From positions 1 to 35,695 of the forward strand of contig JAFUYH010000003.1 in the NCBI GenBank assembly GCA_017470605.1: DNA of 35,695 nucleotides, in the 5' to 3' direction. A model generated the notes under the pieces. The model did not search any database. It was not told the DNA's origin and was given only the letters and a program-made list of their open reading frames with translations. The position numbers were made by a program, and so were the translations under genes. Below, piece after piece: positions 15,597 to 24,052 of this stretch. Numbering within the stretch: position 1 is the first letter of the stretch; the number at the start of each line of letters is the position of its first letter. Source of the DNA: Treponema sp. GTDB taxonomy: Bacteria > Spirochaetota > Spirochaetia > Treponematales > Treponemataceae.

Positions 15597-17835
15597 TGTT
15601 CTGAATGAAGAACAGCGTGCAGCCGTTGTACATGAAGGTTCTCCTCTTCTTATTCTTGCTGGTGCTGGTTCTGGAAAAACTCGTGTAATTACTACAAAAA
15701 TAGCCTATCTCATAAAAGAACAGAATGTGGAACCATGGTCTATTCTTGCCGTAACTTTTACAAAAAAGGCCGCAAATGAAATGAAAGAAAGGGCAGTTGC
15801 TCTTGAAGAAAAAGCTGCGGACGCCCAGATACGAACTTTTCACTCTTTTGGTTCCTGGTTTTTAAGGCGCTATGCGGAAGCCGCAGGACTTTCTCCTTCT
15901 TTTACCGTTTATGATGATGATGACATGGCAACCCTCTTAAAAAAGGCAGTTCCTTCTCTTTCTCAGAAGGAAGTTCGTGCTGCTTCTCGCCAGATTGCCC
16001 TTGCAAAAGATTACTGTCTTGGTCCTGAAGATGATCTTTCTTTTATGGGCAGTGAATTTGATATTAATTCAATCTATTCAGAATATCAGAAAAGGTTGCT
16101 GGCTACAGGAAATGCAGATTTTGGTGATTTGATTATGCTGCCTGTTCTTGTAATGCAGAAAAATCCTGAAATTGCAGATTATATTCATAACCGTTTTAAG
16201 GTTATCATGGTAGATGAATATCAGGATTCAAACATTGCCCAGTATAAACTTTTGCAGATGCTTTCTGGAATTGATTCTGGAAAAGATTGTTATGTATGTG
16301 TTGTTGGTGATGATGACCAGTCAATTTATCATTTCCGGGGAGCAGAAGTAGAGAACATCCTTACTTTTCCAGAAAAATTTCCGGGAACCCAGATTATCCG
16401 GCTGGAGCGGAATTACCGTTCTACTGCAAAAATACTTGAAGCGGCAGAGCTTGTTGTAAATAAAAATGAAAAAAGGCTTGGTAAGCATCTTGTTGCAGAT
16501 AAGGGGAATGGCGCAAAACCTGTCCTTACATTTCTTCCAGATGCTTCTTCTGAAGCGGTTTTTTGTGCAGACCTGATTCAAAAATCCCTTTCTTCCGGCC
16601 AAGGCTCATATTCAGACTGGGCATTGCTCTACAGGACAAATGCTCAGTCCCTTGCCTTTGAAAAGGAATTTATTCATAGAAAGATTCCTTATGTAATTGT
16701 AGGCTCCTTAAAGTTTTATGAAAGAGAAGAAATAAAAGACGCTCTTTCATACCTTGCCCTTTTTGCAAACCCGAAAGATGAAATATCATTCCGCCGCATT
16801 ATAAACAAACCTGCAAGGGGGCTTGGAGAAAAAACTCAGGATAAGATTCTTGAACAGGCAGCACTTCTTTCTGATGATGGAAGTTTAAGTTACAGAAATC
16901 TTATTGAAACTGCAAAAGAAGCCTCTTCTTCATTATCAAAAAAAGCAAAAGAAGGTGCAGAAAACTTTGTAAAACTTTACGAAACCCTTGCTGCATATCT
17001 GGATAAGTCCGCTCCTCTTTCAAAATTCATAGAAAGAATGATTCAGGATTCTGGTCTTGATGAATATCACCGGGCAGGAGATGAGATAGAAGGTACCGGG
17101 CGGGTGCAGAATCTTCAGGAACTTGTAAACAGTGCGGTTGTGTATGAAGGTTCTATGGAAGGTCTGCTTTCTTTTTTAGATGCCATTAATCTTGACCGTA
17201 CTTTAGACCTTCAGAATGAATCTTCTGCAGAAGATTCCGTTACATTAATCACACTCCATAATACTAAGGGTCTGGAATATAATAAGGTTATAATTACTGG
17301 ATTGGAAGAAGGTGTCTTTCCAAGACAGGATAAGGTTGGCGCGGAGCTGGAAGAAGAAAGACGTCTTTTTTATGTAGGTATAACCCGGGCTAGAAATGAA
17401 CTTTACGTTACTTCTACCGGCAAACGCCTTATGTATGGCAGCTGGCAGTTTATGAGGCCGAGTCCTTTTTTAAAGGAATCCAGTTCTGCCTTTACGATTC
17501 TTGGAAATAAACCTTTTGGTTTTGAGCAGAAAAAAAATACTGCGCCCCTTAATTTTGGCAGATCAGCAGATGCAGAATTCTGGCATAAAAGCGGTAAGGG
17601 AAATCCTGTTCCACAGTCAAATGCCCAGGCCGGCTATGGGGCTTCGGTCTATGAGCTTGCAGAAAAATGGAAAAAAGGTATGAAAATTTACCACGATGAC
17701 TATGGATATGGTATAATTACTTCTGCTAGTGCAAATGGTGCAGAATATGTTATTGAAGTGACTTTTGAAGGCGGCGGAAAAAAGAAATTCCTTCCGGCCT
17801 ATCAGGCAAAGTCACTGGAAATAATAAAGGATTAG
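15580..17835 (+). CDS. UvrD/PcrA-type superfamily I DNA helicase
   Basis: 751 residues from the ATG at 15580; an ATG seven codons earlier (15559) is also possible. All helicase motifs are present: NEEQRAAV (Q motif), Walker A AGAGSGKT (27-34), TFTKKAANEMKER (Ia), VMVDEYQDSN (II), VVGDDDQSIYHFRGA (III), LERNYRS (IV), TLHNTKGLEYNKVI (V) and RLFYVGITRARNEL (VI). The C-terminus (GMKIYHDDYGYGIIT onward) matches the PcrA/UvrD Tudor-like domain that contacts RNA polymerase. The enzyme translocates 3' to 5' on single-stranded DNA and acts in excision repair and removal of stalled complexes. It overlaps the preceding gene by 17 bases and ends at a hairpin terminator. Confidence 0.92.
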   Translation: MANYLDVLNEEQRAAVVHEGSPLLILAGAGSGKTRVITTKIAYLIKEQNVEPWSILAVTFTKKAANEMKERAVALEEKAADAQIRTFHSFGSWFLRRYAEAAGLSPSFTVYDDDDMATLLKKAVPSLSQKEVRAASRQIALAKDYCLGPEDDLSFMGSEFDINSIYSEYQKRLLATGNADFGDLIMLPVLVMQKNPEIADYIHNRFKVIMVDEYQDSNIAQYKLLQMLSGIDSGKDCYVCVVGDDDQSIYHFRGAEVENILTFPEKFPGTQIIRLERNYRSTAKILEAAELVVNKNEKRLGKHLVADKGNGAKPVLTFLPDASSEAVFCADLIQKSLSSGQGSYSDWALLYRTNAQSLAFEKEFIHRKIPYVIVGSLKFYEREEIKDALSYLALFANPKDEISFRRIINKPARGLGEKTQDKILEQAALLSDDGSLSYRNLIETAKEASSSLSKKAKEGAENFVKLYETLAAYLDKSAPLSKFIERMIQDSGLDEYHRAGDEIEGTGRVQNLQELVNSAVVYEGSMEGLLSFLDAINLDRTLDLQNESSAEDSVTLITLHNTKGLEYNKVIITGLEEGVFPRQDKVGAELEEERRLFYVGITRARNELYVTSTGKRLMYGSWQFMRPSPFLKESSSAFTILGNKPFGFEQKKNTAPLNFGRSADAEFWHKSGKGNPVPQSNAQAGYGASVYELAEKWKKGMKIYHDDYGYGIITSASANGAEYVIEVTFEGGGKKKFLPAYQAKSLEIIKD

Positions 17836-17844
17836 GGCAGGGGC

Positions 17845-17870
17845 ATCACCGGCCGCCAGCGGCCTTACTT
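17845..17870 (+). repeat. GC-rich palindromic element, copy A
   Basis: ATCACC-GGCCGC-CA-GCGGCC-TTACTT just after the helicase stop. GGCCGC and GCGGCC are exact reverse complements. It shares ATCACCGG...GGCCTTACT with copy B about 75 bases downstream, and GGCCGCCAG-GGCCTT with the minus-strand copy at 1122-1150. Confidence 0.65.
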
Positions 17871-17883
17871 GAGTGGACAAGCT

Positions 17884-17906
17884 AAAAAACGCCAGCGCGT
17901 TTTTTT
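17884..17906 (+). terminator. Rho-independent terminator after the helicase gene
   Basis: AAAAAACGC (17884-17892) pairs with GCGTTTTTT (17897-17905) around a 4-base loop, followed by one more T. The GC core is short but the T tract is long. It separates the helicase gene from the spoIIE-type gene. Confidence 0.65.
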
Positions 17907-17922
17907 AAACGCTTTCCAATTT

Positions 17923-17952
17923 ATCACCGGCAGCCTACCGGGCGGCCTTACT
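17923..17952 (+). repeat. GC-rich palindromic element, copy B, directly before the spoIIE-type ribosome binding site
   Basis: ATCACCGGCAGCCTACC then GGGCGGCCTTACT, merging into CAGGAGG, the Shine-Dalgarno sequence of the phosphatase gene. It is an expanded variant of copy A. The placement could allow a hairpin to modulate translation. Confidence 0.55.
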
Positions 17953-17963
17953 CAGGAGGAAAA

Positions 17964-19574
17964 ATGAAACATAAAATAAGGTTTTCTGCTCTTGCTGTAA
18001 AACTTTTGATGGGTGCCATTGTTTTTGGACTCCTTATGTGTCTTTTTAATATAGTAACAGGCTATAATTATTTTAAAAAGCAGATGGAGGCAATGTACGC
18101 TACCATAAACTGCCAGCTGGCAAAAACAGGTTCTTCATATATAGAAGGCGATTATATTTCTGACTGGCTGGAAAATGGGCCGGATGAACACTGGGGCTCG
18201 GCAAATGAAAAACTGCAGGAACTTACAGAAACCGGAGAACTGGCCTTCATTTATGTTACGGTAATCGCTCCTGATTATAAATCCAGAACCTATATCTTTG
18301 ATACAATAAATGAACTGGTAAGCAGTGAAGAATATAAAATCATTCCTTTTGGAAAAGTCAGTTCCCTTGAAAAAAAAGAAGCGTCATATATAGAAAACCT
18401 CCGCCTTGTAATAGAGGAAGGAGCCTCCTACAGTTCCTTTGTCTACAATAAAACAGGCGGCCACGTTACCACCGCAGTTCCTGTTTATGATTCAGAAAAA
18501 AATGTCGTTGCCATAATGAGTGCCGTAAAACCTATGAACGAGGTAAAGCTTTACCGCACAAATTACCTGCGTTCTGCAATCTGGACGGCCATAATTTTGA
18601 CCCTTGTATTCCTTATAATCTATACTTCTTCCCTTTATTTTGGTGTCATTAAACCAATTGTCCTGATAAATGGAGAAACAATTCACTTTGCAGAATATCA
18701 CGGTGAACTTACAGGAATTCTTAAAAAGATAAAGAATCATGATGAAATCGGAACCCTTGCAAAATCCGTAGAAAAGATGAGTATAGACATGAACCGCTAT
18801 ATTTCTGATTTAACACATGCCACTGCAGAAAAAGAAAGGCTCGGAGCAGAACTGGGGGTTGCTACCCACATTCAGGCAGAAATGCTGCCCCGCGTTTTTC
18901 CGCCTTATGAAAATCATCCTGAACTTGAATTGTATGCAACCATGGAGCCTGCAAAAGAGGTTGGCGGCGATTTTTATGACTTTTTTATGATTGATGATGA
19001 CCATTTTGCTGTTGTTGTGGGGGATGTAAGTGGAAAGGGAGTGCCTGCGGCCCTCTTTATGGTTATTGCAAAAACTCTGCTGAAAGATGCCGCCATGCAC
19101 AGTGATTCCCCGGCAGATATTTTTAGCCGCGTAAATGACATTCTTTGCGAAGGAAACGAAAGCGGACTTTTTGTTACCTGCTGGCTTGGAATCCTGACAA
19201 TTTCTTCTGGAGAACTTCAGTTTGCAAATGCCGGGCATAATCCTCCTGTATTCTTTCATGATGGTAATTATTCATATCTGAATTCAAAGCCAAACCTTAT
19301 GCTTGCCGCAATGCCCGGCATGAAATATGCAACGCATTCAATGTCTATGACAAGTGGAGACCGGCTTTTCATTTATACAGATGGTGTTACAGAGGCAACG
19401 GATAAAGAAAATGAATTGTATGGAGAAGAGAGACTCCTTAACATATTAAAAATGACTACAGGAATGTCTTCAAAAGAAATTCTTTCTTTTGTTCGTGATG
19501 ATATAGAAGGTTTCGTAAACGGGGCTGCTCAGTTTGACGATATTACAATGCTTGAAATGGCGGTAAAAAAATGA
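17964..19574 (+). CDS. Membrane-anchored SpoIIE/RsbU-type PP2C serine phosphatase with sensor and HAMP domains
   Basis: 536 residues. A membrane helix (about 10-32) is followed by an extracytoplasmic sensor (about 35-205; Cache-like from size and layout), a second helix (about 212-235), a HAMP-type linker and a short coiled segment. The PP2C/SpoIIE phosphatase (about 300-536) has MEPAKEVGGDFYDFF, GDVSGKGVPAALFM, YTDGVTEA and FDDITML, which carry the metal-binding aspartates. It should dephosphorylate a STAS antagonist, releasing it to bind the RsbW-like kinase encoded next. The start has CAGGAGG four bases upstream. The stop overlaps the next ATG (ATGA), indicating translational coupling. Confidence 0.9.
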   Translation: MKHKIRFSALAVKLLMGAIVFGLLMCLFNIVTGYNYFKKQMEAMYATINCQLAKTGSSYIEGDYISDWLENGPDEHWGSANEKLQELTETGELAFIYVTVIAPDYKSRTYIFDTINELVSSEEYKIIPFGKVSSLEKKEASYIENLRLVIEEGASYSSFVYNKTGGHVTTAVPVYDSEKNVVAIMSAVKPMNEVKLYRTNYLRSAIWTAIILTLVFLIIYTSSLYFGVIKPIVLINGETIHFAEYHGELTGILKKIKNHDEIGTLAKSVEKMSIDMNRYISDLTHATAEKERLGAELGVATHIQAEMLPRVFPPYENHPELELYATMEPAKEVGGDFYDFFMIDDDHFAVVVGDVSGKGVPAALFMVIAKTLLKDAAMHSDSPADIFSRVNDILCEGNESGLFVTCWLGILTISSGELQFANAGHNPPVFFHDGNYSYLNSKPNLMLAAMPGMKYATHSMSMTSGDRLFIYTDGVTEATDKENELYGEERLLNILKMTTGMSSKEILSFVRDDIEGFVNGAAQFDDITMLEMAVKK

Positions 19575-19984
19575 AATTAGAGAAGTCTATTATGCTTCCT
19601 GCAGATGATTCAAACCTGCAGAACGTTAACGATTTTATACACTCTTTTCTTCCTGAAAACTGTGATTCTACTGTTTTGAATCAGATTGATTTAGCGGTTG
19701 AAGAAATTTTTGTAAATATTGCCCATTATGCTTATGGAGAGCAGGGCGGAGAAGCCTCTGTAAGCTGCTCTTTTGCAGAAAATGTTCTTACGGTAACTTT
19801 TGAAGACCGTGGCATTCCTTTTAATCCTTTAGAGAAAAAAGACCCCGATATTACACTTTCTGCAGAAGAACGTAAAATCGGGGGACTTGGAATTTTCCTT
19901 ACAAAGAAATTTATGGACAGCATTTCTTACGTTTTTAAGGACGGAAAAAATATACTGTCATTCAGTAAGAATATTATTCAATAG
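19571..19984 (+). CDS. RsbW-like anti-sigma factor / serine kinase (GHKL ATPase)
   Basis: 137 residues, the usual size for RsbW/SpoIIAB-type kinases. The N box is VEEIFVNIAHYAYG, the G1 box EDRGIPFNP and the G2 region GGLGIFLTKKFMD, together forming the Bergerat ATP site. It would phosphorylate a STAS protein and sequester a sigma factor or other partner until the phosphatase reverses this. The partner is not identified; no sigma factor gene lies nearby. It overlaps the phosphatase by 4 bases. Its 3' end overlaps the stop of the opposite-strand STAS gene by 11 bases, an unusually tight convergent arrangement. Confidence 0.88.
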   Translation: MKLEKSIMLPADDSNLQNVNDFIHSFLPENCDSTVLNQIDLAVEEIFVNIAHYAYGEQGGEASVSCSFAENVLTVTFEDRGIPFNPLEKKDPDITLSAEERKIGGLGIFLTKKFMDSISYVFKDGKNILSFSKNIIQ

Positions 19985-20273
19985 TTAAAACGCCATCCAT
20001 ACCTGTTGCTTCAAATACCTGCTTGCAGAATTCTGAAGGTGAGCGCAGAATCATCTTTCCGCCAGAAGCCATCATCATCTTCTGTCCAAGCAGAACAATG
20101 CGGAGTCCTGCACTGGAAATATAATCTACATTCTGCAGGTTCATGTAAAGAGTAACCTTTTCTTTTGCGATTTCCTTTACTTTTGTTTCTAACTGTGGGG
20201 CTGTTGTTGTATCAAGCCTTCCTGATACAAATAATTCTACAACTCCCTGAGACTTGTTTACTGTAATATCCAT
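19974..20273 (-). CDS. STAS-domain anti-anti-sigma factor (RsbV/SpoIIAA-like)
   Basis: 99 residues, a single STAS domain. It starts MDITVNKSQGVVELFVSGRL and has the phosphorylation loop NLQNVDYISSAGLRIVL; Ser53/Ser54 mark the predicted kinase target. In its unphosphorylated form it would bind the RsbW-like kinase. Though on the opposite strand to the kinase and phosphatase genes, its adjacency strongly suggests it is their cognate third component. It has its own promoter (extended -10 at 20299-20307) and a GAGAA ribosome binding site. Confidence 0.92.
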   Translation of the reverse strand: MDITVNKSQGVVELFVSGRLDTTTAPQLETKVKEIAKEKVTLYMNLQNVDYISSAGLRIVLLGQKMMMASGGKMILRSPSEFCKQVFEATGMDGVLTIE

Positions 20274-20298
20274 ACTTCTATTCTCTCATGTTTAGTTC

Positions 20299-20307
20299 AT
20301 TATATCA
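20299..20307 (-). promoter_or_regulatory. Extended -10 promoter for the STAS gene
   Basis: On the minus strand TGATATAAT gives an extended -10 (TGn-TATAAT); no good -35 is seen at 16-18 bases. Transcription would start about 20 bases before the ATG. Confidence 0.5.
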
Positions 20308-20311
20308 AGTT

Positions 20312-21292
20312 TTATATTGCTATTCCTATTTCAGATCTGCAAACCCTAAAGCCAAGGCTGCTGCTTTTTCCATGAGGGGCACTGCCGCTTCTAAAAAATA
20401 CTGTACACTGCTGGGGGTCATCAAGCCAGCTGCCGCCGCGTTTTACGTGCATGTTTCCTGTTGTAGGGCCATGAGGATTTGTCTGTTCCCCTGACGGCAG
20501 TTCATTTGCAAAGTAATCCCAGCACCATTCTGCAACATTTCCGCACATATCGTAAAGACGCAGACTGTTTGAAAGTTTTGTTGCAACATCATGTGAAGAA
20601 ATGGCACTGTTTTCGCCGTACCAGGCAACTTCATTTATGTTGTCGCTTCCTGCATACTGGTAAGTTCCAGGATTAATTCCCCCGCGTGCGGCAAATTCCC
20701 ATTCAGCTTCTGTAGGCAGTCTGAAGCCGTTTGCGGCAAAATTACATTCAATTCTCTTCCATACAGGGCTTGTTGCAGCAAATCCGCTTAAATCTGTATG
20801 GTTTCCTATGCTGTAGCAGGGCATCAGTCCGTTCATTATGCTCAGCATATTGCAGTAGATTATTGCTTCACACCAGTTAACTGATTCTACAGGTCTGTTA
20901 TCGCCTTTTAATTTTGAAGGATTCTGACCCATTACGTAGGCATACTGTTTCTGCGTTACAGGAACTTCTCCCATATTAAAACTTAGAAGGGTTATGAGGC
21001 TGTTTGAAGTTCCGCTTCCCATTACAAACTGTCCGCCATGAACTAGAACTGTTTTTGGAATGTGATTAAGGACAACTTTTGACTGTTCCTTTGGCTGATT
21101 CTGAAGAGTTCCTGCTTTTATTACACGGACTGGCACTCCACACTGTGAACAGAATTTATCTATTGTTGAAAGGGCATTTCCGCATTCCGGGCAGGAACGG
21201 AAAACCTGAATGTCTCCTACCGGAAATCCGCAGTTATAACAAAAATTTGATTCAGCAGTTAATTCTTTACCGCATTTTATACACTTAGCCAT
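20312..21292 (-). CDS. Double zinc-ribbon protein fused to a SUMF1/formylglycine-generating-type domain
   Basis: 326 residues. Two zinc ribbons open the protein: CIKC/CYNC (Cys4, 7, 18, 21) and CPEC/CSQC (Cys34, 37, 48, 51). After a Gln/Lys linker a FGE-sulfatase domain (about 80-322) shows VHGGQFVMGSG, VTQKQYAYVMGQNPS, NRPVESVNWCEAIIYCN, GFRLPTEAEWEFAARGG, CGNVAEWCWD and RGGSWLDDP. No signal peptide or kinase domain is seen, so it is likely cytosolic. In many Treponema proteins of this type the SUMF1 fold serves as a binding module rather than making formylglycine, and no sulfatase is in the window. Function therefore remains open. It has a leaderless-type promoter at 21299-21327. Confidence 0.82.
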   Translation of the reverse strand: MAKCIKCGKELTAESNFCYNCGFPVGDIQVFRSCPECGNALSTIDKFCSQCGVPVRVIKAGTLQNQPKEQSKVVLNHIPKTVLVHGGQFVMGSGTSNSLITLLSFNMGEVPVTQKQYAYVMGQNPSKLKGDNRPVESVNWCEAIIYCNMLSIMNGLMPCYSIGNHTDLSGFAATSPVWKRIECNFAANGFRLPTEAEWEFAARGGINPGTYQYAGSDNINEVAWYGENSAISSHDVATKLSNSLRLYDMCGNVAEWCWDYFANELPSGEQTNPHGPTTGNMHVKRGGSWLDDPQQCTVFFRSGSAPHGKSSSLGFRVCRSEIGIAI

Positions 21293-21298
21293 AAAATG

Positions 21299-21327
21299 AT
21301 TATAACATACTTTCTAATTCCAGTCAC
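21299..21327 (-). promoter_or_regulatory. Leaderless-type promoter for the zinc-ribbon/SUMF1 gene
   Basis: On the minus strand GTGACT (21327-21322), 17 bases, TATAAT (21304-21299), then 6 bases to the ATG at 21292. There is no Shine-Dalgarno sequence. The -35 lies inside the 3' end of the OmpA-like gene. Confidence 0.6.
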
Positions 21328-22657
21328 GCTGAATATAGGTCTGGCGCGGTCTTGCCGTTATTTCAACACGTCTGTTCTGGGCCCGTCCGGCTTCTGTTTC
21401 ATTATCTGCAACAGGCATTGTTCCGCCAAATCCCTTGTAACTGAATAAGGATTCTTCAATTCCTTCATTTATGAGGGCATTCATTACGGTTCTGGTTCTT
21501 TCAATAGAAAGGTTAAGCTGACCGACCGGTTTTCCAACATCTGCCGTGTGTCCTTCTATTAAAATAGTATAGCCGTCATTTACAAGCAGAGTCTTTAGAT
21601 TTTCAGCAATCGCTTCAATTCTTGTCTTTTCTGAAGGCAGAAGTTCTGGTGAATCAGGATAAAACTTTAAGTCTACAAAGAATTTGATTCCGTCAATCGT
21701 GTCGCTTACTGTAATATCAGGCACCTTGTTTTCATAAAAATACTGCTTTATGCTGTTGTACTGAACATAATAAGAAGGCTGCTTTTCCGGGATGGAAATT
21801 TTATATATAAGTTCTTCTTTGTTCAGAAGGATGACCACTTTTCCCTGTTTTAGTAATTCTACATTTTCAGGAACCGTAAAGATTTTAAGGGCATCTTTAT
21901 GCTTGATAATCGGGTCTGTCCTGTTTCTTCCAAATACTTGGGTTGCCTTGATGTAAAGGGGATCCCCCCCGATACGATCTTCATACAGTGTTATGTCATC
22001 TGAATAATGATAGGCAACCATGTCTTTTTCTCTGATAATCTGTGGAGAAACTATATCTTTTTCATAGACGCTCTCCATGTCTTCATCCCAAACTTTTGGA
22101 AAAAAACACGGGAAGGTCTGACTTTTTACGTATTCGCCATGAACAGGCAGAGCCCCCCTTGCATCAATGATTATTCCTGAATAAGGGCGGGAGGCTGTAA
22201 TTTCTATGGGCTTAACAGGATTATAAGACTGATTATGACGGACTAACTGTTTTGTAAGGTTGATTGTGTTTACTGTATTCCTTGTCTTTAAGTGTTTCAA
22301 ATCCTGGGAAAATACATCAGGAGTTTTATATCCGCCCATTATAAAATGGTATATCTGATCAAGGGTCAGCTGCTCGTCAATCACCATGTCAGAAAGGTTT
22401 CTTTCTGAATTTTCAAAAAGGGAAAGAAGGGGGCCCTGGATAAGAGGAGGCATTTTAGACTTTATCTGCTGGGAGGCATATTTTTTTCCGGAAGGCATTT
22501 CAAGACCTGCCTTCTGGGTATCCATTGTGAGTTCAGTTGTAAAATCCCTTGTAATCCAGTTAATGCTGCTTACTGCCTCTACTGCCGGTTCAAGAGCCGG
22601 GGCAGAAAATGCGGCAAGGGAAAAAAATCCTATTGAAAAAAGTAATTTAGCGTTCAT
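21314..22657 (-). CDS. OmpA-family peptidoglycan-associated envelope protein
   Basis: 447 residues from the ATG at 22657; a GTG one codon upstream is also possible. An N-terminal signal peptide (MNAKLLFSIGFFSLAAFSAPA) predicts export. The central region is unassigned. The C-terminal OmpA domain (about 345-440) has ILIEGHTADVGKPVGQLNLS, IERTRTVMNALI and GRAQNRRVEI, carrying the Asp and Arg positions that bind the peptidoglycan peptide. It probably anchors an envelope layer to the cell wall. It is third in a leftward run behind the TPR lipoprotein and the SLT-LysM gene, with 15 bases between it and the latter. Confidence 0.85.
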   Translation of the reverse strand: MNAKLLFSIGFFSLAAFSAPALEPAVEAVSSINWITRDFTTELTMDTQKAGLEMPSGKKYASQQIKSKMPPLIQGPLLSLFENSERNLSDMVIDEQLTLDQIYHFIMGGYKTPDVFSQDLKHLKTRNTVNTINLTKQLVRHNQSYNPVKPIEITASRPYSGIIIDARGALPVHGEYVKSQTFPCFFPKVWDEDMESVYEKDIVSPQIIREKDMVAYHYSDDITLYEDRIGGDPLYIKATQVFGRNRTDPIIKHKDALKIFTVPENVELLKQGKVVILLNKEELIYKISIPEKQPSYYVQYNSIKQYFYENKVPDITVSDTIDGIKFFVDLKFYPDSPELLPSEKTRIEAIAENLKTLLVNDGYTILIEGHTADVGKPVGQLNLSIERTRTVMNALINEGIEESLFSYKGFGGTMPVADNETEAGRAQNRRVEITARPRQTYIQRDWN

Positions 22658-22672
22658 CACTTGATTTTCGGT

Positions 22673-24052
22673 TTATTTTGCGGGAATGTAAAGTGTTTTC
22701 CCTATTTTAAGTATGGCATTTTCTTCTATATTGTTCAGTTCGCACAGGGCTTTTACCGTTACTTTGAAACGGCGAGAAATTGACCACAGGGAATCTCCTG
22801 CCGTTACCGTATATTTCATCGGGAATTCAATCGGTTCTACTTTTTCCAGAGCATCAAGAGCACTTTGTTTCATTCCCAGTGGAAGTCTGATTTCTGAAGT
22901 TTTTGAAGGATGAGTCATGCCCAGCAGGTAAGATGGGTTCAGCCGGCGCAGGGTTGCCGTATCCATCCTCATTTCCTGTGCAAGCTGGTTCAGTGAATAT
23001 GCTTTGTTTACACTGATATAGTCAAAGTTTCCGTTTTTTTCGTTTTCAAGCACTTCAAATTCTTCTTCGTGAGAAGGAAGGTTTATTCCGTAGTATTCAC
23101 TGTTTATGGCAAGGTCTGCAATTGCCAGAAGTTTTGGAACATAATCTGCCGTCTGGGCTGGCAGAAGATTGTTGTCTGCAAGATACCAGAAATCCTTTTC
23201 TCCGCCTGCTTTTTTTATGACCCTGTTCAAGGCCCCCATTCCGCAGTTGTAGGCGGCAATGGCAAGCAGCCAGTCGTCAAAAACTTTATAGTTGTCCTGA
23301 AGTTTTTTTATTGCTGCATCTGTTGATTTCCATGGGTCAAGGCGTTCGTCCACATAATCATTCAAGGTCAGAAATGGCCATACGCTGTTTGCCATAAACT
23401 GCCACATACCGATTGCCCCTGATTTTGATTTTGCAGATGTTTTATAGTTGGACTCAACTACAGGAAGGTATTCAAGCACTTCCGGTACTCCTGCGTCTTC
23501 TACTGCTTTCCTTACATAAAGTCTGTATTCCATTGCATTTTCAAGATAGGTACGCAGGGCGGCTGCCCATTTTGGCGAAAGGTACTGGCGGCGGAATTTT
23601 TCTACATCCGGGCGGGCAAGAATTTCTTCAGAAGCAAGGCTTATTTCTTTTCTTACGGGAACTTTTTTTACTTCTGCCGGGTAAAAATCAGGGTATGATT
23701 CAGAAAAAAATGTAAGGGCAGGGCTGTTTTTTGAAGAATCTGCCTGTTCGTATGTAATTATCTTTTTTAAGTCAGATTCAAGCCCTTCACCGCTGGACTC
23801 AGCATCAGTATCAGCCGCAGACTGTGCCACGGACTTTGCGGCATCATCTGCATCTGCAGCCGCATCTTCCGCCCCCCCGGACACTGCCTCGGCTTCCGCC
23901 ATTCCATCCGCCGCCCCCTCGGCCTCCGCCAGAACTTCTTTTTCAACAAGTTCTTCTGTTACTTCTTCCATAACCGCAGGCTCTTCTTCTGCCGCAATAA
24001 AGGCTGGAGTGAGTAATAATAGGAAAAGGCAAGGCAGGAATCTGCATTTCAT
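22673..24052 (-). CDS. MltD-like lytic transglycosylase with two LysM domains
   Basis: 459 residues. A signal peptide (MKCRFLPCLFLLLLTPAFIA) is followed by an acidic, Ala/Glu/Asp-rich low-complexity stretch (about 22-92). The SLT goose-lysozyme-like domain (about 170-310) holds the catalytic Glu200 in EYLPVVESNYK and the motifs SGAIGMWQFM and LAIAAYNCGMGAL. Two LysM modules follow (about 345-392 and 413-458; the second is KYTVTAGDSLWSISRRF). It cleaves glycan strands of peptidoglycan in the periplasm, for remodelling or insertion of envelope machinery. Its ATG shares a base with the stop of the upstream lipoprotein gene, so the two are coupled. Confidence 0.9.
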   Translation of the reverse strand: MKCRFLPCLFLLLLTPAFIAAEEEPAVMEEVTEELVEKEVLAEAEGAADGMAEAEAVSGGAEDAAADADDAAKSVAQSAADTDAESSGEGLESDLKKIITYEQADSSKNSPALTFFSESYPDFYPAEVKKVPVRKEISLASEEILARPDVEKFRRQYLSPKWAAALRTYLENAMEYRLYVRKAVEDAGVPEVLEYLPVVESNYKTSAKSKSGAIGMWQFMANSVWPFLTLNDYVDERLDPWKSTDAAIKKLQDNYKVFDDWLLAIAAYNCGMGALNRVIKKAGGEKDFWYLADNNLLPAQTADYVPKLLAIADLAINSEYYGINLPSHEEEFEVLENEKNGNFDYISVNKAYSLNQLAQEMRMDTATLRRLNPSYLLGMTHPSKTSEIRLPLGMKQSALDALEKVEPIEFPMKYTVTAGDSLWSISRRFKVTVKALCELNNIEENAILKIGKTLYIPAK

